Shown here: positions 36,020 to 47,220 of the stretch, one piece after another
How positions within the stretch are numbered: position 1 is the stretch's first letter
Layout: each line of letters begins with the position of its first letter
Assembly: GCF_009017415.1 (NCBI RefSeq)
Contig: NC_092405.1
Span: forward strand, 3,720,001 to 3,784,000
Length of the DNA stretch: 64,000 bases
Direction of reading: 5' to 3'
Source of the DNA: Aspergillus flavus
Lineage: Eukaryota; Ascomycota; Eurotiomycetes; Eurotiales; Aspergillaceae
The notes under the pieces: model-generated
What the model was told of the DNA's origin: nothing
Seen by the model: the letters and a program-made list of their open reading frames with translations, nothing else
The model's database searches: none
Program-made: the position numbers and the translations under genes

Positions 36020-36682
36020 AGTGAGTCCCTCTTTACGTCTTTAGACCAATCAATGCAGACAAACAGTCACTAATAACTGTGGTATAGTGTCTAGTGACCT
36101 CGTCCCTCTTACCGTTATCAAAGGCGCCGGCCACGAGTTCATCCCCCTTCCCAAGGGCGAAAACGCAACTACAGCCGACTTCCATTCCATCCGCACCCAG
36201 ACCGAATCCCCCGCTTACTTCACCTCCGGATTCTATAAGATTGAGGCTGGCCCTCAACGACCCGCTCACTACACCTTCGAGGAGACGAAGTATGTTCTGA
36301 GTGGTCAGATAGACGTTTTGGTAAATCCTTCTTAGCCATATCAAAAGCTGCATGTCCAATCGTGCGCTTCATACTCTCATCTTCTTGGATAATACTAACA
36401 ATAGCGCTTCCAATTCATAGGACGAGGCTACCGGCATCACCCACCACCTAGTTCCAGGCGACTTTGCTTTCTTCCACGTTGGATCCAAGGTCAAGGTTAG
36501 TTACGACTCTCTTTACCTAGATCTACGATATTTCACACGCAGCGAGTCATTGACTGACACAACCCTACTTTCTCTAGTTCTCGACCAAGTCCCAAGGCTT
36601 TGCCTTCTACGCCGTTACTCGGCCTGTTCGAGCTCCCCACCCCAACCTCCAGGGTCGCGAGGAGAGCAAGTCCAAGTTGTAA
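36020..36682 (+). CDS. EutQ-like cupin protein with PTS1 signal; start codon split by an intron
   Basis: Coding exons are 36020 (single A), 36088-36320, 36421-36495 and 36578-36682, giving 137 aa. The frame at 36088 lacks an ATG. A strong donor (AAAA/GTGAGT at 36021) and acceptor (TATAG at 36087), with a CTAATAAC branch site, join the A at 36020 to TG and create the start ATG, followed by SSDLVPLTVIKGAGHEF. Introns are 67, 100 and 82 nt. The cupin fold is seen in SGFYKIEAGPQRPAHYTFEE (metal-site region), KYVLSGQIDVL and GDFAFFHVGSKVKFSTK. The family resembles ethanolamine-utilisation EutQ-type cupins. The C-terminus Ser-Lys-Leu is a PTS1 peroxisomal signal. A TATATTTAAGG box lies near 35948. 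The reaction is unknown. Confidence 0.82.
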
Positions 36683-37579
36683 AAAGTCAAGGAGACACGA
36701 TATCCCTCCTGTCTATGTCTAGTATGAATTTATAGATGAATAGATGCTCGTAAATATGACTTCTATCGCACACCGTATAACTTGAGTAGTAGCGCCGCCT
36801 ACGAGTAGTAAAAGAGCACACGGACAAGGTAAAGTCAAATGCGCCAAGACTGACGATTGATGGGTTATGTTAGTAGCTGTTGAGTCATGGGTTTATTTTG
36901 TATGAAGTTAGAAGACAAGATGATCATATCAGATATTATTAGATCGGATTGCTTCATTTCAGCCCATGTTTTCTCTGTTTCCGCCAGTACATTCTTAAGC
37001 GTATTTCCATGGGACCTCAGCACTTTGTCCTCGATTTCTTTTTTTCTAGGCAGCGTGAAAAGGGCCTCGGTGCCTCCCGTAGGAAAGTAAGGCTTCATTT
37101 TCCATCTGATCTGACGATCCGTCAAGAAACGTGGGAATAGGGCTCCTCAATAATTGGGACATGATTAGGGCTATGACTATGTAGATCAAGAATTGAACTA
37201 CTAAATACTCAGCGGGTCTGACACCTGACCGAGATTTGCTCAAAGCGCGGCAGGTAATATAGCAACGCCCCATTGGATAAGGACAAGGATTAAAATAACG
37301 GTTCCTGGCGCTATTGATCGACTAGTTCACAAACAGTAATCATTCGGCCCCCACGTCCTCAAACAACGTGCAAGCGAGCATATCAAAAACCACGATGTAA
37401 CCATAAAGGGGACCAGGGTCTCTTCAATTAGGGTTTAACACCATGATATAAGGTGGGTAAGACCCAGTTTGTCAGAGTGAAAATCTTTCCTCTTCTCGTT
37501 CGTGTCGGTCCTTCGGAAATCCTTCAAACTTAAACTTTTCATTCATTTCTATTGATCAACGTTGAACATACATCACGCA
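36683..37579. other. Gap with promoter of the GPI-protein gene
   Basis: No gene was recognised. A TATAAGG near 37446 lies about 130 nt before the ATG at 37580, and a pyrimidine-rich stretch precedes the ATG, as usual for a highly expressed fungal gene. Confidence 0.4.
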
Positions 37580-38390
37580 ATGCGTGCTCAAGCCCTACTT
37601 TCATTTGCCATCATGGCTTCTACTGCTACGGCCATCGCCAATGAAACTGCCACCATCATATTCACCGAAATGGACAGCGTCGATCTAGTGGGAAAGGTCA
37701 TTGGCACTGTACAGGAACCCAGCCTTATCCATGCCACCAGACAAAGCTCCAACTAAAATCTACAGGACGGTCTCTTAACCACATACGTAATCAATTGCAA
37801 CCCGAAGCCCCCCAAACAAAATTTCTACCAGGTTGGAGATTGTGTCAGCTCATCACACGGCTGGACCGTCACCGCTGGTCCATCCACCATGCGTGTTGCC
37901 TTTGATGACCCGGAAGCGTGAGTTTCTATAAACTGACTCCCAGTAAAGCCCTAGTGGCAGGATGCTCAACTTGAACAGTACCATGATAGAGGCATGCACT
38001 CTCCACGACTCCACCTCCCTCAACTGCGACATAACTATGGATTATGGTTCTTCTACCGATGTAGAGTCCGATGGTGGCACCACCGCCCCAGCCAGTGACT
38101 TCTATCGGACCGTGACCATCACCGGCACTGAGATCGCTTCCGGATCCGCTTCTGCACAGACTTCTCCTACCGCCGGTCGTGCTACTGCTACGACTACTGG
38201 CACCGCGTCTGCCACTGCCGCCGCTGGGGAGTCGGGGAGTGGGGCGCAGAAAGCGGCAGCGAATACAGCATCCTCAACAGCAGGAGCTAGCCAGAGCACC
38301 AATGCGGCTATGGCGCAGGTGACAGGCAATGCTAGGTGGGCTGTTGGTGGCGCTGCAGCCATGGCAGCGATCGCTATGGTTTTAGAGTGA
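37580..38390 (+). CDS. Secreted, probably GPI-anchored cell-wall protein
   Basis: Exons 37580-37708, 37766-37917 and 37961-38390 (introns 57 and 43 nt) give 236 aa. The signal peptide is MRAQALLSFAIMASTATAIA. An ectodomain of about 120 aa follows, with TTYVINCNP, DCVSSSHGWTVTAGPST and ACTLHDSTSLNCDITMDYG. These Cys residues and the GPST block are typical of a common mould family of small GPI proteins. A long Ser/Thr/Ala linker suited to O-mannosylation comes next. The end is hydrophobic (WAVGGAAAMAAIAMVLE) as for GPI attachment, with candidate omega sites in the preceding Asn/Ala/Gly region. It is likely at the plasma membrane or cell wall. No lesion is seen. Confidence 0.85.
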
Positions 38391-40407
38391 ATCGCAATAC
38401 GACAGGTTGCGCTGTAATATTAAGTTTATACGTTCGACTTAGGTGTATATACTCCCGATGGCTTGTGCTGATTCCGTGAGCCTCCCTAGCTATGAATCTT
38501 TTGTACATGGGTCCGAAACTTACGAGCTGCATATCTACCTGTATATAATATATTCTATAACTTAGAGACAGCTGTCTTCCATATTGCATCCAGCATTAGG
38601 TCTATACATTGCCCCAGTCAGTACGTGCTTCGAACTGCTACGATCGACTTGAAAACCATGTCTGACAATTGGATATACAACAGTAGCGTATGTATTTGAA
38701 CTAATGGGATTGTGGGCTGTGTATAGCCAATTCTATTTCGTATGATGGATCCCGTTTCATCTAATCTAACTAAGGTGGATATAACTTGAAGGCTAACGAG
38801 TGCGTCTTGGGTAAGGATCACCATCACTATCCTACGTGCTTAAGGCCCAGGCTGGCCATCAAGCAGCTCATAGAGTTCTACAGAACTCTTGGTACATACT
38901 GAAAGAAATTCCTAATTGGCTTTGGCTATCCGGGGAAATTTTAGCGAGCAGAAAATATCCCTATTCTGAGGTGGACCGCTCGGTCGATCGGTATATTGGC
39001 CCTCTTTAAATCAGCCCCCAAATCTCCGACTACGTATGTCATCTCAGGACTTTCTACAATCAATCTACTTCGCATGTCAATCTACCGATTGTGAAACCAT
39101 GTCAGAGAGAAACATGGTATCAAATATTGAATTTGGTGCACTACACCTAGAGTCGGACCTCAGCAAAGCCACCATTGCATGGGATGGTCAAATCGACACG
39201 CGAAATCCAAGGAGAGAACCCGCCATGACTAGCAGAGAGCCCTGCGCTCAGATGAATCGTAAAGCCCGAGGATTGGTATCAGCGAGAGTATCATCCACAA
39301 TTTTGTCTACCGACTTGACATAGATAGTCCCTTCCTATGAATATATTCCACCTCTCCCAACCACTAAGGCTAATATGCAGTTATCAACATTCCACGCAAA
39401 CCAGCTTGCGTTAGACCCTTCTGCCTGGATAACATCCTTGTTTACCAGGATTTATCTGATAGGTTCAAAATAGATTCTAGACTTCTATAATTATTCGGAG
39501 TGATCCAAAGCTGATTTCTATCTCATCACCCATGCCGTCCAACGTATACTGCCAAGGATTATAATCAGAGATGAAATGTTGGAAAATAGAGCTGAGCATT
39601 CTGCATCTGGTCGTTGTGGTCTGTAACCCTGGTGAGGCCCCGTCTAAAGCAACGGATGCTACACAAAACTATGGTTTGTTAGCATCCAATATGTCGCATC
39701 TCTTCCCACTACTTTGATTCAAACCATGGTACTTGGCCGCATGACGTAAAATAGACCCGCTCTGGATCAAGACTAGTCTAAAGCTTGTGATAGGGGGTTA
39801 CCTTTGTAAAAGACAGGTGTCATGGTAATACTATGGGCGAATATCAGTCAAGGTATCCTGCTCAGCCTCACCCCTTGCCTTTTTGGGAAGACTTATAGCA
39901 CCCTGCAGATTATCCACTGTGTAAATCAACAAGAATTAATGACGCTTTGCATCTTACTCGTGGTTCAGTAGTGATATACGTGTCTTTCCGTTTCACTACC
40001 CTACATTGCTATGCAGGCCTAGACCCACCCCCCGGAGGACCTGCGTTATCCTCCTAGAAATTGATCTGCCTAGCATATGGACTCATAGTTATGTTAGTTC
40101 CAGAAATCGCTGCTGGAATTGAATCCCTGCTCACTAGTGCCAACAGAGAAAAACTGGAATGAACCAATGAGTAAATGCTACGTACAAAGAATGTATTTAA
40201 CACCTATGATGTATGAATCGACTGTGTCCATATCTAGGGATATTTCTGCTCAGATGCAAACCTCGTCTCACTTCTGACAACCTAATCCCTCTTTTACCGG
40301 TATTTATACATCGTATCCCAAAGTCAAGTACGTCAGGTCCGACGTCCTATCCACTCTACCTGCAAAATATTAACCTCACCTCTAATAGAGGAAGACCATA
40401 TCCCACC
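38391..40407. other. Gene-poor gap of about 2 kb
   Basis: A frame at 39036-39323 has an ATG but no domain or signal peptide and is not called. The rest shows no gene, RNA or repeat that I recognise. Confidence 0.4.
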
Positions 40408-40647
40408 ATGAGACTCTCCCTCAACCTTCTACTGATCGTCGGATCTGCCGCAGTCGCCCGGGCTGCTCTGGTCCCGGTCCCGGGGGCTAGCGAAGAACTT
40501 TGCGGACGTCTTGGAGTCATGTATTACGATCCTGATAATCTCCCCGAGGGTGTGGAGGTGCATGAGATACGGAAGTGTGCCGGACATCCCATGGGTCGCG
40601 AGAACTATTGGGGCTTGGGTGATTATCTGCCGAGGTGGTTTCCTTAG
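40408..40647 (+). CDS. Small secreted protein, 79 aa
   Basis: ATG 40408 sits in the good context CCACCATGA, and the frame continues upstream only from a non-conserved stretch. The signal peptide is MRLSLNLLLIVGSAAVARA. The mature part of about 60 aa contains LCGRLGVMYYDPDNLPEGV and IRKCAGHPMGRENYWGLGDY, with just two Cys that could form one disulfide. The CxxLGVM...LPEGV...IRKCAxHP pattern resembles small secreted proteins found repeatedly in mould genomes, of unknown function (effector-like). It is convergent with the methyltransferase gene. Confidence 0.65.
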   Translation: MRLSLNLLLIVGSAAVARAALVPVPGASEELCGRLGVMYYDPDNLPEGVEVHEIRKCAGHPMGRENYWGLGDYLPRWFP

Positions 40648-40887
40648 GTATTCTTTCAAAGATAACATGGTCCAATGAACGGTCTATGATATGGGTCTGA
40701 GACACCGGATCTCAATGGTTGCCTATAGACCGTAGGAAGGATACTTCATGTACATGTCACTGGCTACTAGTCACTCATTGCATTTCAGTAGTAACCCCCG
40801 AAATAGATAAGAAAGCATGGTCGTGCAGTATTAGTATATTTAGGAAAAGGTCATTAATCATTACCAACACACTTGCGTTGAGTCATC

Positions 40888-42092
40888 TTACTCAACCGGC
40901 CTCCTTCCCCACACAACATGAAACTTCCCATAGATATGCACCCTAGGATCTCTCAACTCATTCCGCACAGAGGCCAAGAAAACTGCTACCTCCACCGGGG
41001 ACCAGCCGAGAACCCTTGTACAAAGCGCAAGAGCATACGACTCAAGACTCATAACCATGACTTCGCGATGGAACCGACCGGCTTCTTTTAATCGCTTTTC
41101 TTTAGCCCAGGGACCCATCGGGAACTACAGAAATTAAGTTAATACCCGATAGATTAACGGAGTATTAAACCAGAGGGAGAGCGAAAGTAGAAAAAACCTA
41201 CCTTGTAGATCTTTTCCTTCACATCGGTGAACCCTGCGTCTATCATATTTCTCTGATGGTCGGCCGCCACCTTCATTGGCCGGTTAAACCTCGAGCTTGC
41301 CTCAATCAACAGTCTGAACCACTCGCCCAGTGAGGGCGCCAGATCGAGTGTGTCATCGTCAGAGAAATGTTCCATCTCAAAGTCGGATAGTTCCAACCAT
41401 CCACCTGGCTTCATGTGTGAATATGCCTGGCGCAGCAGTTTCGGCCAGTCGGCGATCGAACCGGCAAGGTCGCATGCACGGATGAAGTCGAAGTAATCTC
41501 GTTTGAAAGTCCAGTCGGCTTCGACGTCGTCGACGAAGAATTCGAGGTTTGGAGGGACCCAGGCGGGTTGGATGGGGCTGAGATCGGTGCCGATTACTCG
41601 GGCGTTGGGGTGTGTGTCTGCGAAGTCGATGGCCCAGATACCTTTATTATTATTTGGTCAGCCATGAGCGAGCGGGTTTCCTGGAATAGATACGGCATGT
41701 GCCATACCTGTTCCGGTGCCAATGTCGAAAACGTTCTCAACATCCTCTGGGATCGGGGCGTGAAAGAGATCTCCACTGAAATGCAGATTGCGAACGTGGT
41801 GTAATAGGTCCTCGCGATCTTGCTCTTGTTCGTCGTTTGGCAGCACACACTGCCCTTCGCGGTAGGAGTGGTATCGACGGCCATTCTCGTACTTGTAGTT
41901 TCTCACTTCGGAAAGCAGGGACGTGGCGTAACTTTGGGTGCCGGTGCTGCCAAGCGCGGAATCCGTCGGTGAGAAATCCTCCTCATCCTCCTCTTCCGCA
42001 ACTTCTAACAGCGGGAGATCATCCTCAGGTCGCAGAACACTGAGTTTAGGGGGTGATGAGGTTGTGTTCGCAGCGGTGGGCTGTTCGGCCAT
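40888..42092 (-). CDS. LaeA-like SAM-dependent methyltransferase
   Basis: Exons 42092-41708, 41641-41202 and 41124-40888 (introns 66 and 77 nt) give 353 aa. An acidic, Ser-rich N-terminus (LLEVAEEEDEEDFSP) precedes NYKYENGRRYHSYREGQ, typical of the LaeA-like family. SAM motif I is VFDIGTGTG, completed across intron 1 by IWAIDFADTHP. Motif II-like VIGTDLSPIQP and PNLEFFVDDVEADW follow, then HMKPGGWLELSDFE. It ends FHVVWGRRP. LaeA itself is a global regulator of secondary metabolism; most genomes have many such paralogues with unknown, often small-molecule, substrates. All SAM-binding parts are present, so it is probably active. Confidence 0.9.
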
Positions 42093-42903
42093 ATTGATGG
42101 GTGAGGTCGTTGGTTTCCGTAGACTGGGAGAAGTCGCTTGGTTATGGCCTCAGGACTACATGTTGATGTAGGCTCCTGAGGGGAAGGCAGTGTCTGTCCG
42201 CCAACTCCTGCCTTTAATCACTAGACGAGATAGGTATGGAGTGATGCTGGCGGACGAACTTGGCTAGCTGGATAACGGTGAACGTTGCCTATCTAGGTTA
42301 AGCGTAAAGGGGTGGACATAAAGCGACCACCAAATTCTATGTGCTTTTATAGGAAACCATTGTCTTGGCAACTTGCATAACACTAAATCATGTATCTGAT
42401 TTCATTAAAAGCGGGATTTCGGGATTTGTTGTCAGCCATGACCCTCCGATAAAGTTTAACAGGATTCCGCTGTCACATACTAATCGCCCGCAATTGTTTG
42501 TTATTGAACAGTATAAGCAAGGCTACCTCAAGCTGGGGGAATCCTAGCGTAGCACCGAGGATTAAGGCAACTATGCAGTAATCCAAATGTGGTCTGAAAT
42601 CGACCTTGCGTCGCGCTCGCCGTGATATAGACATGGCTGGAAAGGGGCTAGTCTACCCGCGGCCCGGGATCCCGGGCTTGGCAGTCCATGACTGGCGCCA
42701 CGTGGACAGAAGGGGAACTTGCTTATAAAGGTTTAAAACACTGACTGGCCATTCACGCCTTAGGCACCAGTAGTAGTCATGTGGCCGGCCCGTCCCATTT
42801 CCCCGCTCTGTGCGTGCGATGCCGGCAATATTAATTGCGTCGGATAACCTGATCGGTATTTTTGAGATGAGGGATCGCTCGTCGGACGAAAGACACGGCC
42901 ATC
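42093..42903. other. Divergent promoter region
   Basis: Between the methyltransferase (minus) and a Zn2Cys6 regulator (plus). A TATAAAGG lies near 42723-42731. The GC-rich palindrome listed separately is here. No gene was recognised. Confidence 0.5.
42662..42677. promoter_or_regulatory. 16-bp GC palindrome, possible Zn2Cys6 site
   Basis: GCCCGGGATCCCGGGC is a perfect inverted repeat in the shared promoter, about 227 nt before the regulator's ATG and 570 nt before the methyltransferase start. Dimeric zinc-cluster proteins bind inverted CGG/CCG half-sites, so autoregulation or control of both genes is possible. The binding is inferred. Confidence 0.4.
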
Positions 42904-44682
42904 ATGGACAACTCTTGTTACACTTGTCGCCGCAGACGCATCGAATGCGAGATGTCCGAGCCACCTTGCAAGAAATGTAAAAAGGCCGGACTGGAATGCT
43001 ATATAAAAAGGCCTCTCCGGTGGGTCGAAGGTGCAGCCTTTAGGGCTAAGAAGAAAGCTTCTTCGACAAAGGATGCATCCGTCTCTGCCACAAAGTTCGC
43101 CCTAAACGCAACCAGGAGAGATGGTTCATGCGCCAGGGATATAAATAATTGCGAGTCAATAGCCAATGGTGATGCTGTGGTGTATGGTGGGGATGTCCTT
43201 GGTGAGAATAGATCTGGAGCGATATTGGGGATCATTATCGATATATATATTCGACTAACGATGCCAATCTGATGACTCAGAGCCTCGTAATAATTTTGTC
43301 GACGATGTGCCAGTAAATCCGGATGACCCTTACGCTTCAAACTTAGACAAGGTTTCTAAATATTACATATACTATTGTGAGCATGCTGCTATTCTACCTG
43401 GTGCATCAATTTATCTTGAGTAAGCTTTAACTCAATATCCAGATAGCAAATGCGTATGCAAGCTGTTCGTCATGTATGACAGCAAGAGGAACCCTTTAAG
43501 AAATCTAATACCCGCTGCATTGAGCAACTCGGTGTTATTAACGTCTATTATTGCGCTCTCATCACGCCATATGGCTAATGGAGACCAATCGTTCTATGAA
43601 CTGGGAACATCAACCCTTCCCGCATTAACTGACGCGCACTACAATGCTCTTTGGTTCAAATATAAAGCTATACAATCGCTATCGCATGCTCTGAACGATG
43701 CAAATTCCTATAAACAGGATACACTGGTCGCGGGCGCATTTCTACTGATTTTTTTGGATCTCTTGGAGTCTGGGAGTGACAAGTGGAACATTCATCTAGA
43801 AGGCGTCAAGAAATTGATAACTCAGATTCAACCATCCATGGAATCACAAACAGGTACTGAGCAGGGTCTTGGGGATACTGTCGAAGGGATACGTAAGTTT
43901 ATCATAAGACAGATCTACTTGTACGTGCCAATGAAAAATCCCCGCTTTATATACGTTCCTTGCTAACCATCCTCATGTTCAGAATTGACACACTCGGGGC
44001 GACATATACACGTCCTCGGCTGTTATCTAACACGCCCTACCAGGGGCCGACAACACCCCTTCAGATGCGTCTTGATCAGTCCTATATAGGGTGTCCAGAG
44101 TTTCTATTAGATGCTCTGCGATCTTTCTCAATATGCAGGGACATGCTGGCAGGTTCACATCCCCTCGACAAGGGCCTGCAATTATATATTGAAAATGTCA
44201 GCACAGTACTTGACCTGACCCGAAGCTTTGACTGCCGAGCCTGGGCATCAGATATAACACAACTACATACCCATTCTACACAGGATACAACTATGCTCTC
44301 AATGATGGCAGAGTCATATAAAGCTGGTGCACTCATATACGGCAGACGCGTTTTAGATGCTCTTACTGGAAACATGACACCTCTCAGTGACTTGGTACGT
44401 GAATTGATTACTATCATCGAGGCCATGAGGTGCGACGAGGCTTTATTTAAATGTATACTCTGGCCTATGTTTGTGGCAGGCTTAGAATCGCGACAACAAG
44501 ACCAACGGGACTTTGTCATTGGTTGTCTGGAGAAATTCTGGTTCGAGACGAAATGTATCAATGTGGTTAATGCCGCGAATATTCTGAAGAGGTTCTGGAG
44601 GATGGAAGATACCCAGCAGACATTGTCTTCGCAGTGGATATTCAACATCGGGCAATTGGGACGCGACTGGCTTCTTATATAG
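42904..44682 (+). CDS. Zn2Cys6 transcription factor (fungal_trans_2-like), four exons
   Basis: Exons 42904-43201, 43281-43376, 43443-43920 and 43983-44682 (introns 79, 66 and 62 nt) give 523 aa. The zinc cluster is at the N-terminus: Cys5, 8, 15, 22, 25 and 32 in CYTCRRRRIEC and CKKCKKAGLEC, with correct spacing. It is followed by the family's PLRWVEGAAFRAKKK. The two middle splices restore KVSKYYIYYYSKCVCKLFVM, leading into a long helical domain with LLTSIIALSSRHMANG and SGSDKWNIHLEGVKKLI. It ends in FNIGQLGRDWLLI. This is the common PF11951-type regulator. It shares a promoter with the LaeA-like methyltransferase, which is its best target candidate by position. Confidence 0.87.
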
Positions 44683-45347
44683 ACTATGCGGCCACCCAAG
44701 CTATAATGAAAGGAAAATATACACACACTTGACTTGTGAGCCCAAACTATAGCATACATATCCTCTGACATTTGCTAGATTAACCTTCCAACACATGGAA
44801 GTCCCAGGCTGGAGGAGGGTACTTGCTTTACTTCAAGAAGCATGAGGTTCAATACCTGCCAACTTTTGCAGAACATCAGTCCTTTCAGGCAGATCACCTT
44901 GTCTGAGGTGTGCCATATTGCCTCGGAAAGAAGGGCACACGTGGGGTTGGGAACTTCCTAGGAAGGATATAAAATTTCGTGGGGCTGTCTCTTACGGACA
45001 TATGTCGGCGGAGCCACGGATTTGGCTTAGTAAATTAGAATGGCTGCAGACATCTAGCATCAGCGCCACATTTGTCATGGAATATGAAGGCGAGACCCGA
45101 GGAAAGCTGGTTGTGGTGATTGGTGCCCACAGCAGCCCCACACATATTTACTGCCCTTTCTGGAAAGATATGCCCCACTAGGGTTGGTGTATGTCATGCA
45201 TTTCTGACTTCATTATCCGGTTCTTCAGATCACTGTTGGCGATCATTTATTACCAGAGGTTTATAAATATCAGTCATACCCCTCTGTCTCTGTCAAATGT
45301 TCATTCAAACAAGTGTTCTACAAGATAAACTCTAAGCTCATCAATTG
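44683..45347. other. Gap
   Basis: A short frame at 44918-45181 has no recognisable domain. A TATAAATA near 45261 is a plausible TATA box for the HD-domain gene that follows. Confidence 0.4.
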
Positions 45348-46231
45348 ATGTCTAACCTCAGAAGTATATCGAAACCTCTTCTTACCATGTCACCCACCAG
45401 AGCAGCTCAAGTCGAAGAATACGGTTGGACAGCGGTGTCCTGCGACCCTCAGCAGCGAGCTGCTACTAACCCACCTACCAAGCCTTCTGTTCCCCAGTTG
45501 GTCAAAGATACAACTCTTCCCGATACTCCTCTAGTCAAAGATGCCATAGAATATGTTAAGGCAGAGCTACCCGCTCACACTTTTAACCACAGCATGCGTG
45601 TCTACTATTATGGTACGAAGGTTTCTACCTCGTCTAAAACCATACGTTACTCCCCATCTAACTGTCAGCAGGCCTTGCAATCGCCAGACAACACTTCCCA
45701 GAATGGAAGTTCAGCGATGAAACCTGGCTTCTCACCTGCCTCTTCCACGACATCGGCACTATCGACAAGTACACCCAAGACGTCTTTATGTCCTTCGACA
45801 TCTACGGTGGAATTGTCGCTCTGAACGTCCTCACGGAGAAAGGTGCCCCAGCACCCCAGGCTGAAAGTGTCGCAGAAGCCATCATCCGTCATCAGGATCC
45901 GGTGAAAGTTGGGACTATTCATTCCATCGGCTTACTTATTCAGCTTGCTACGCAGTTTGGTGAGTCCGTCAACTATAAAGTACGAGGAAGTTCATAGATT
46001 GCTAACAATCCCTTAGACAACCTTGGTGCCCACAAGGAGTATGTCCACCCTGATACTGTGGAAGATGTGAACCAGCATTATCCGCGTCGTCAGTGGTCGA
46101 AGTGCTTCTCGAGTAAGCTGAGGGAGGAAATTGGGCTCAAGCCTTGGTGCCATACTACTGCGGAGGGCGAGGGGTTCCCTATTGGGATCGAGAACAACAC
46201 TTTGATGGAGCCTTATGATGGACGCTTCTAG
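45348..46231 (+). CDS. Cyanamide-hydratase-like HD-domain protein
   Basis: Exons 45348-45612, 45672-45959 and 46017-46231 (introns 59 and 57 nt) give 255 aa from ATG 45348; the ATG at 45387 is an alternative. HD-fold metal motifs are HTFNHSMRVYYYG at the end of exon 1, CLFHDIGTIDKYT (the HD pair), and IIRHQDPVKVGTIHSIGLLI. The family (urea hydro-lyase, PF01966) converts cyanamide to urea using a metal ion. Fungal homologues are common and some act on other nitriles or are simply uncharacterised. The HD pair is intact, so activity is plausible. A cytosolic location is likely, as no signal was seen. Confidence 0.87.
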
Positions 46232-47220
46232 ATGCCCTATAATTAAACATGGCGTGGAACGTCTATACTAGTCGATGCACACGCAATACGCTGCTATGAA
46301 TTTCAATGGATTAGCATATCTCCATTATATTCATATTGTAACACTATGTAGACTCACGGTCGCACAGAGCCAAAAGCTCGAGAAGATATCATTCCGATAG
46401 GGTTGAGGCGTAGTGAGAACATTTCTATTTGCCATCTAAATTGGGCTGCGTAGTGTCAGCCTCTGTGCGGCCTACCGACGATGATTCACAGGCTGTGCTC
46501 CTGGTGTGTAGAACGTGTGATACGATTATGACAAGGCCATTGTTTGGATCCTGGAATATATTTACGACTTGTATTGCTAGGATTGCCAAGACATGCCTAA
46601 GCAACAGTAAGACTCACCTGTATTCTCTTTCATTAGCCTGGGTGGTTCCGATACCATCAGAAGCTGGCGCGTTAAGGGGCTGAGCGCTGTGCACAGTGCT
46701 CTAACTGCTGATGATAACCACTAATCATTTTAACATACAGACAAATGGAGACGGCGCAGTATCCGGGCCATACCAGGATATCTATTGGCCCACGCAAAGC
46801 TAGTGTCGTACAGGATGGTCTGGCCGTGTACAAGGGATGGTTTGCTAGAGACCCAAACCTGTCTTTGGTGGAGGTGCCCTCTTGGGCATCGTAGCCACCT
46901 CCTAATGTCGCATTACTCCTCACCAGCTGAACTGGTTGGTACTACCGCAGTCCTCCGAGCGTCTATAGAGAGCATGGGATTCGAGATGTTTGGCTCTTGT
47001 GCGACAGAGACTCACGTCAGGCTGTTAATCTGGTTGTTCCCCTCACTCCCGCCCATTCGCGTTCTCCCAGCACGAGTTTATCCCTCCTTAACTTGCTGTC
47101 CAGGTTGTTGAGGTGGTTATTCATCCTTAAATGCCCAATGTAAACCACAGATCCAAACAAAACCAGAAGACGAGCTAGTCAAACGCAATTGAGCAATCGA
47201 AAGTGACCTGCTTCACACGG
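46232..47220. other. Gap with one short unexplained open frame
   Basis: An ATG frame of 49 codons at 46745-46894 contains KASVVQDGLAVYKGWF and looks coding-like, but I recognise no family. It may be an exon of a decayed gene. Nothing else was seen. Confidence 0.35.

Noticed and set aside
38102..38362. Minus-strand Ala/Val-rich frame
   Set aside because: Shadow of the Ser/Thr/Ala-rich linker of the GPI-anchored protein on the plus strand.
39036..39323. 95-aa ATG-led frame
   Set aside because: No domain, no signal peptide, no intron evidence.
46745..46894. 49-codon ATG frame with coding-like composition
   Set aside because: Too short, unrecognised, and no splice continuation found; mentioned only as a possible relic exon.
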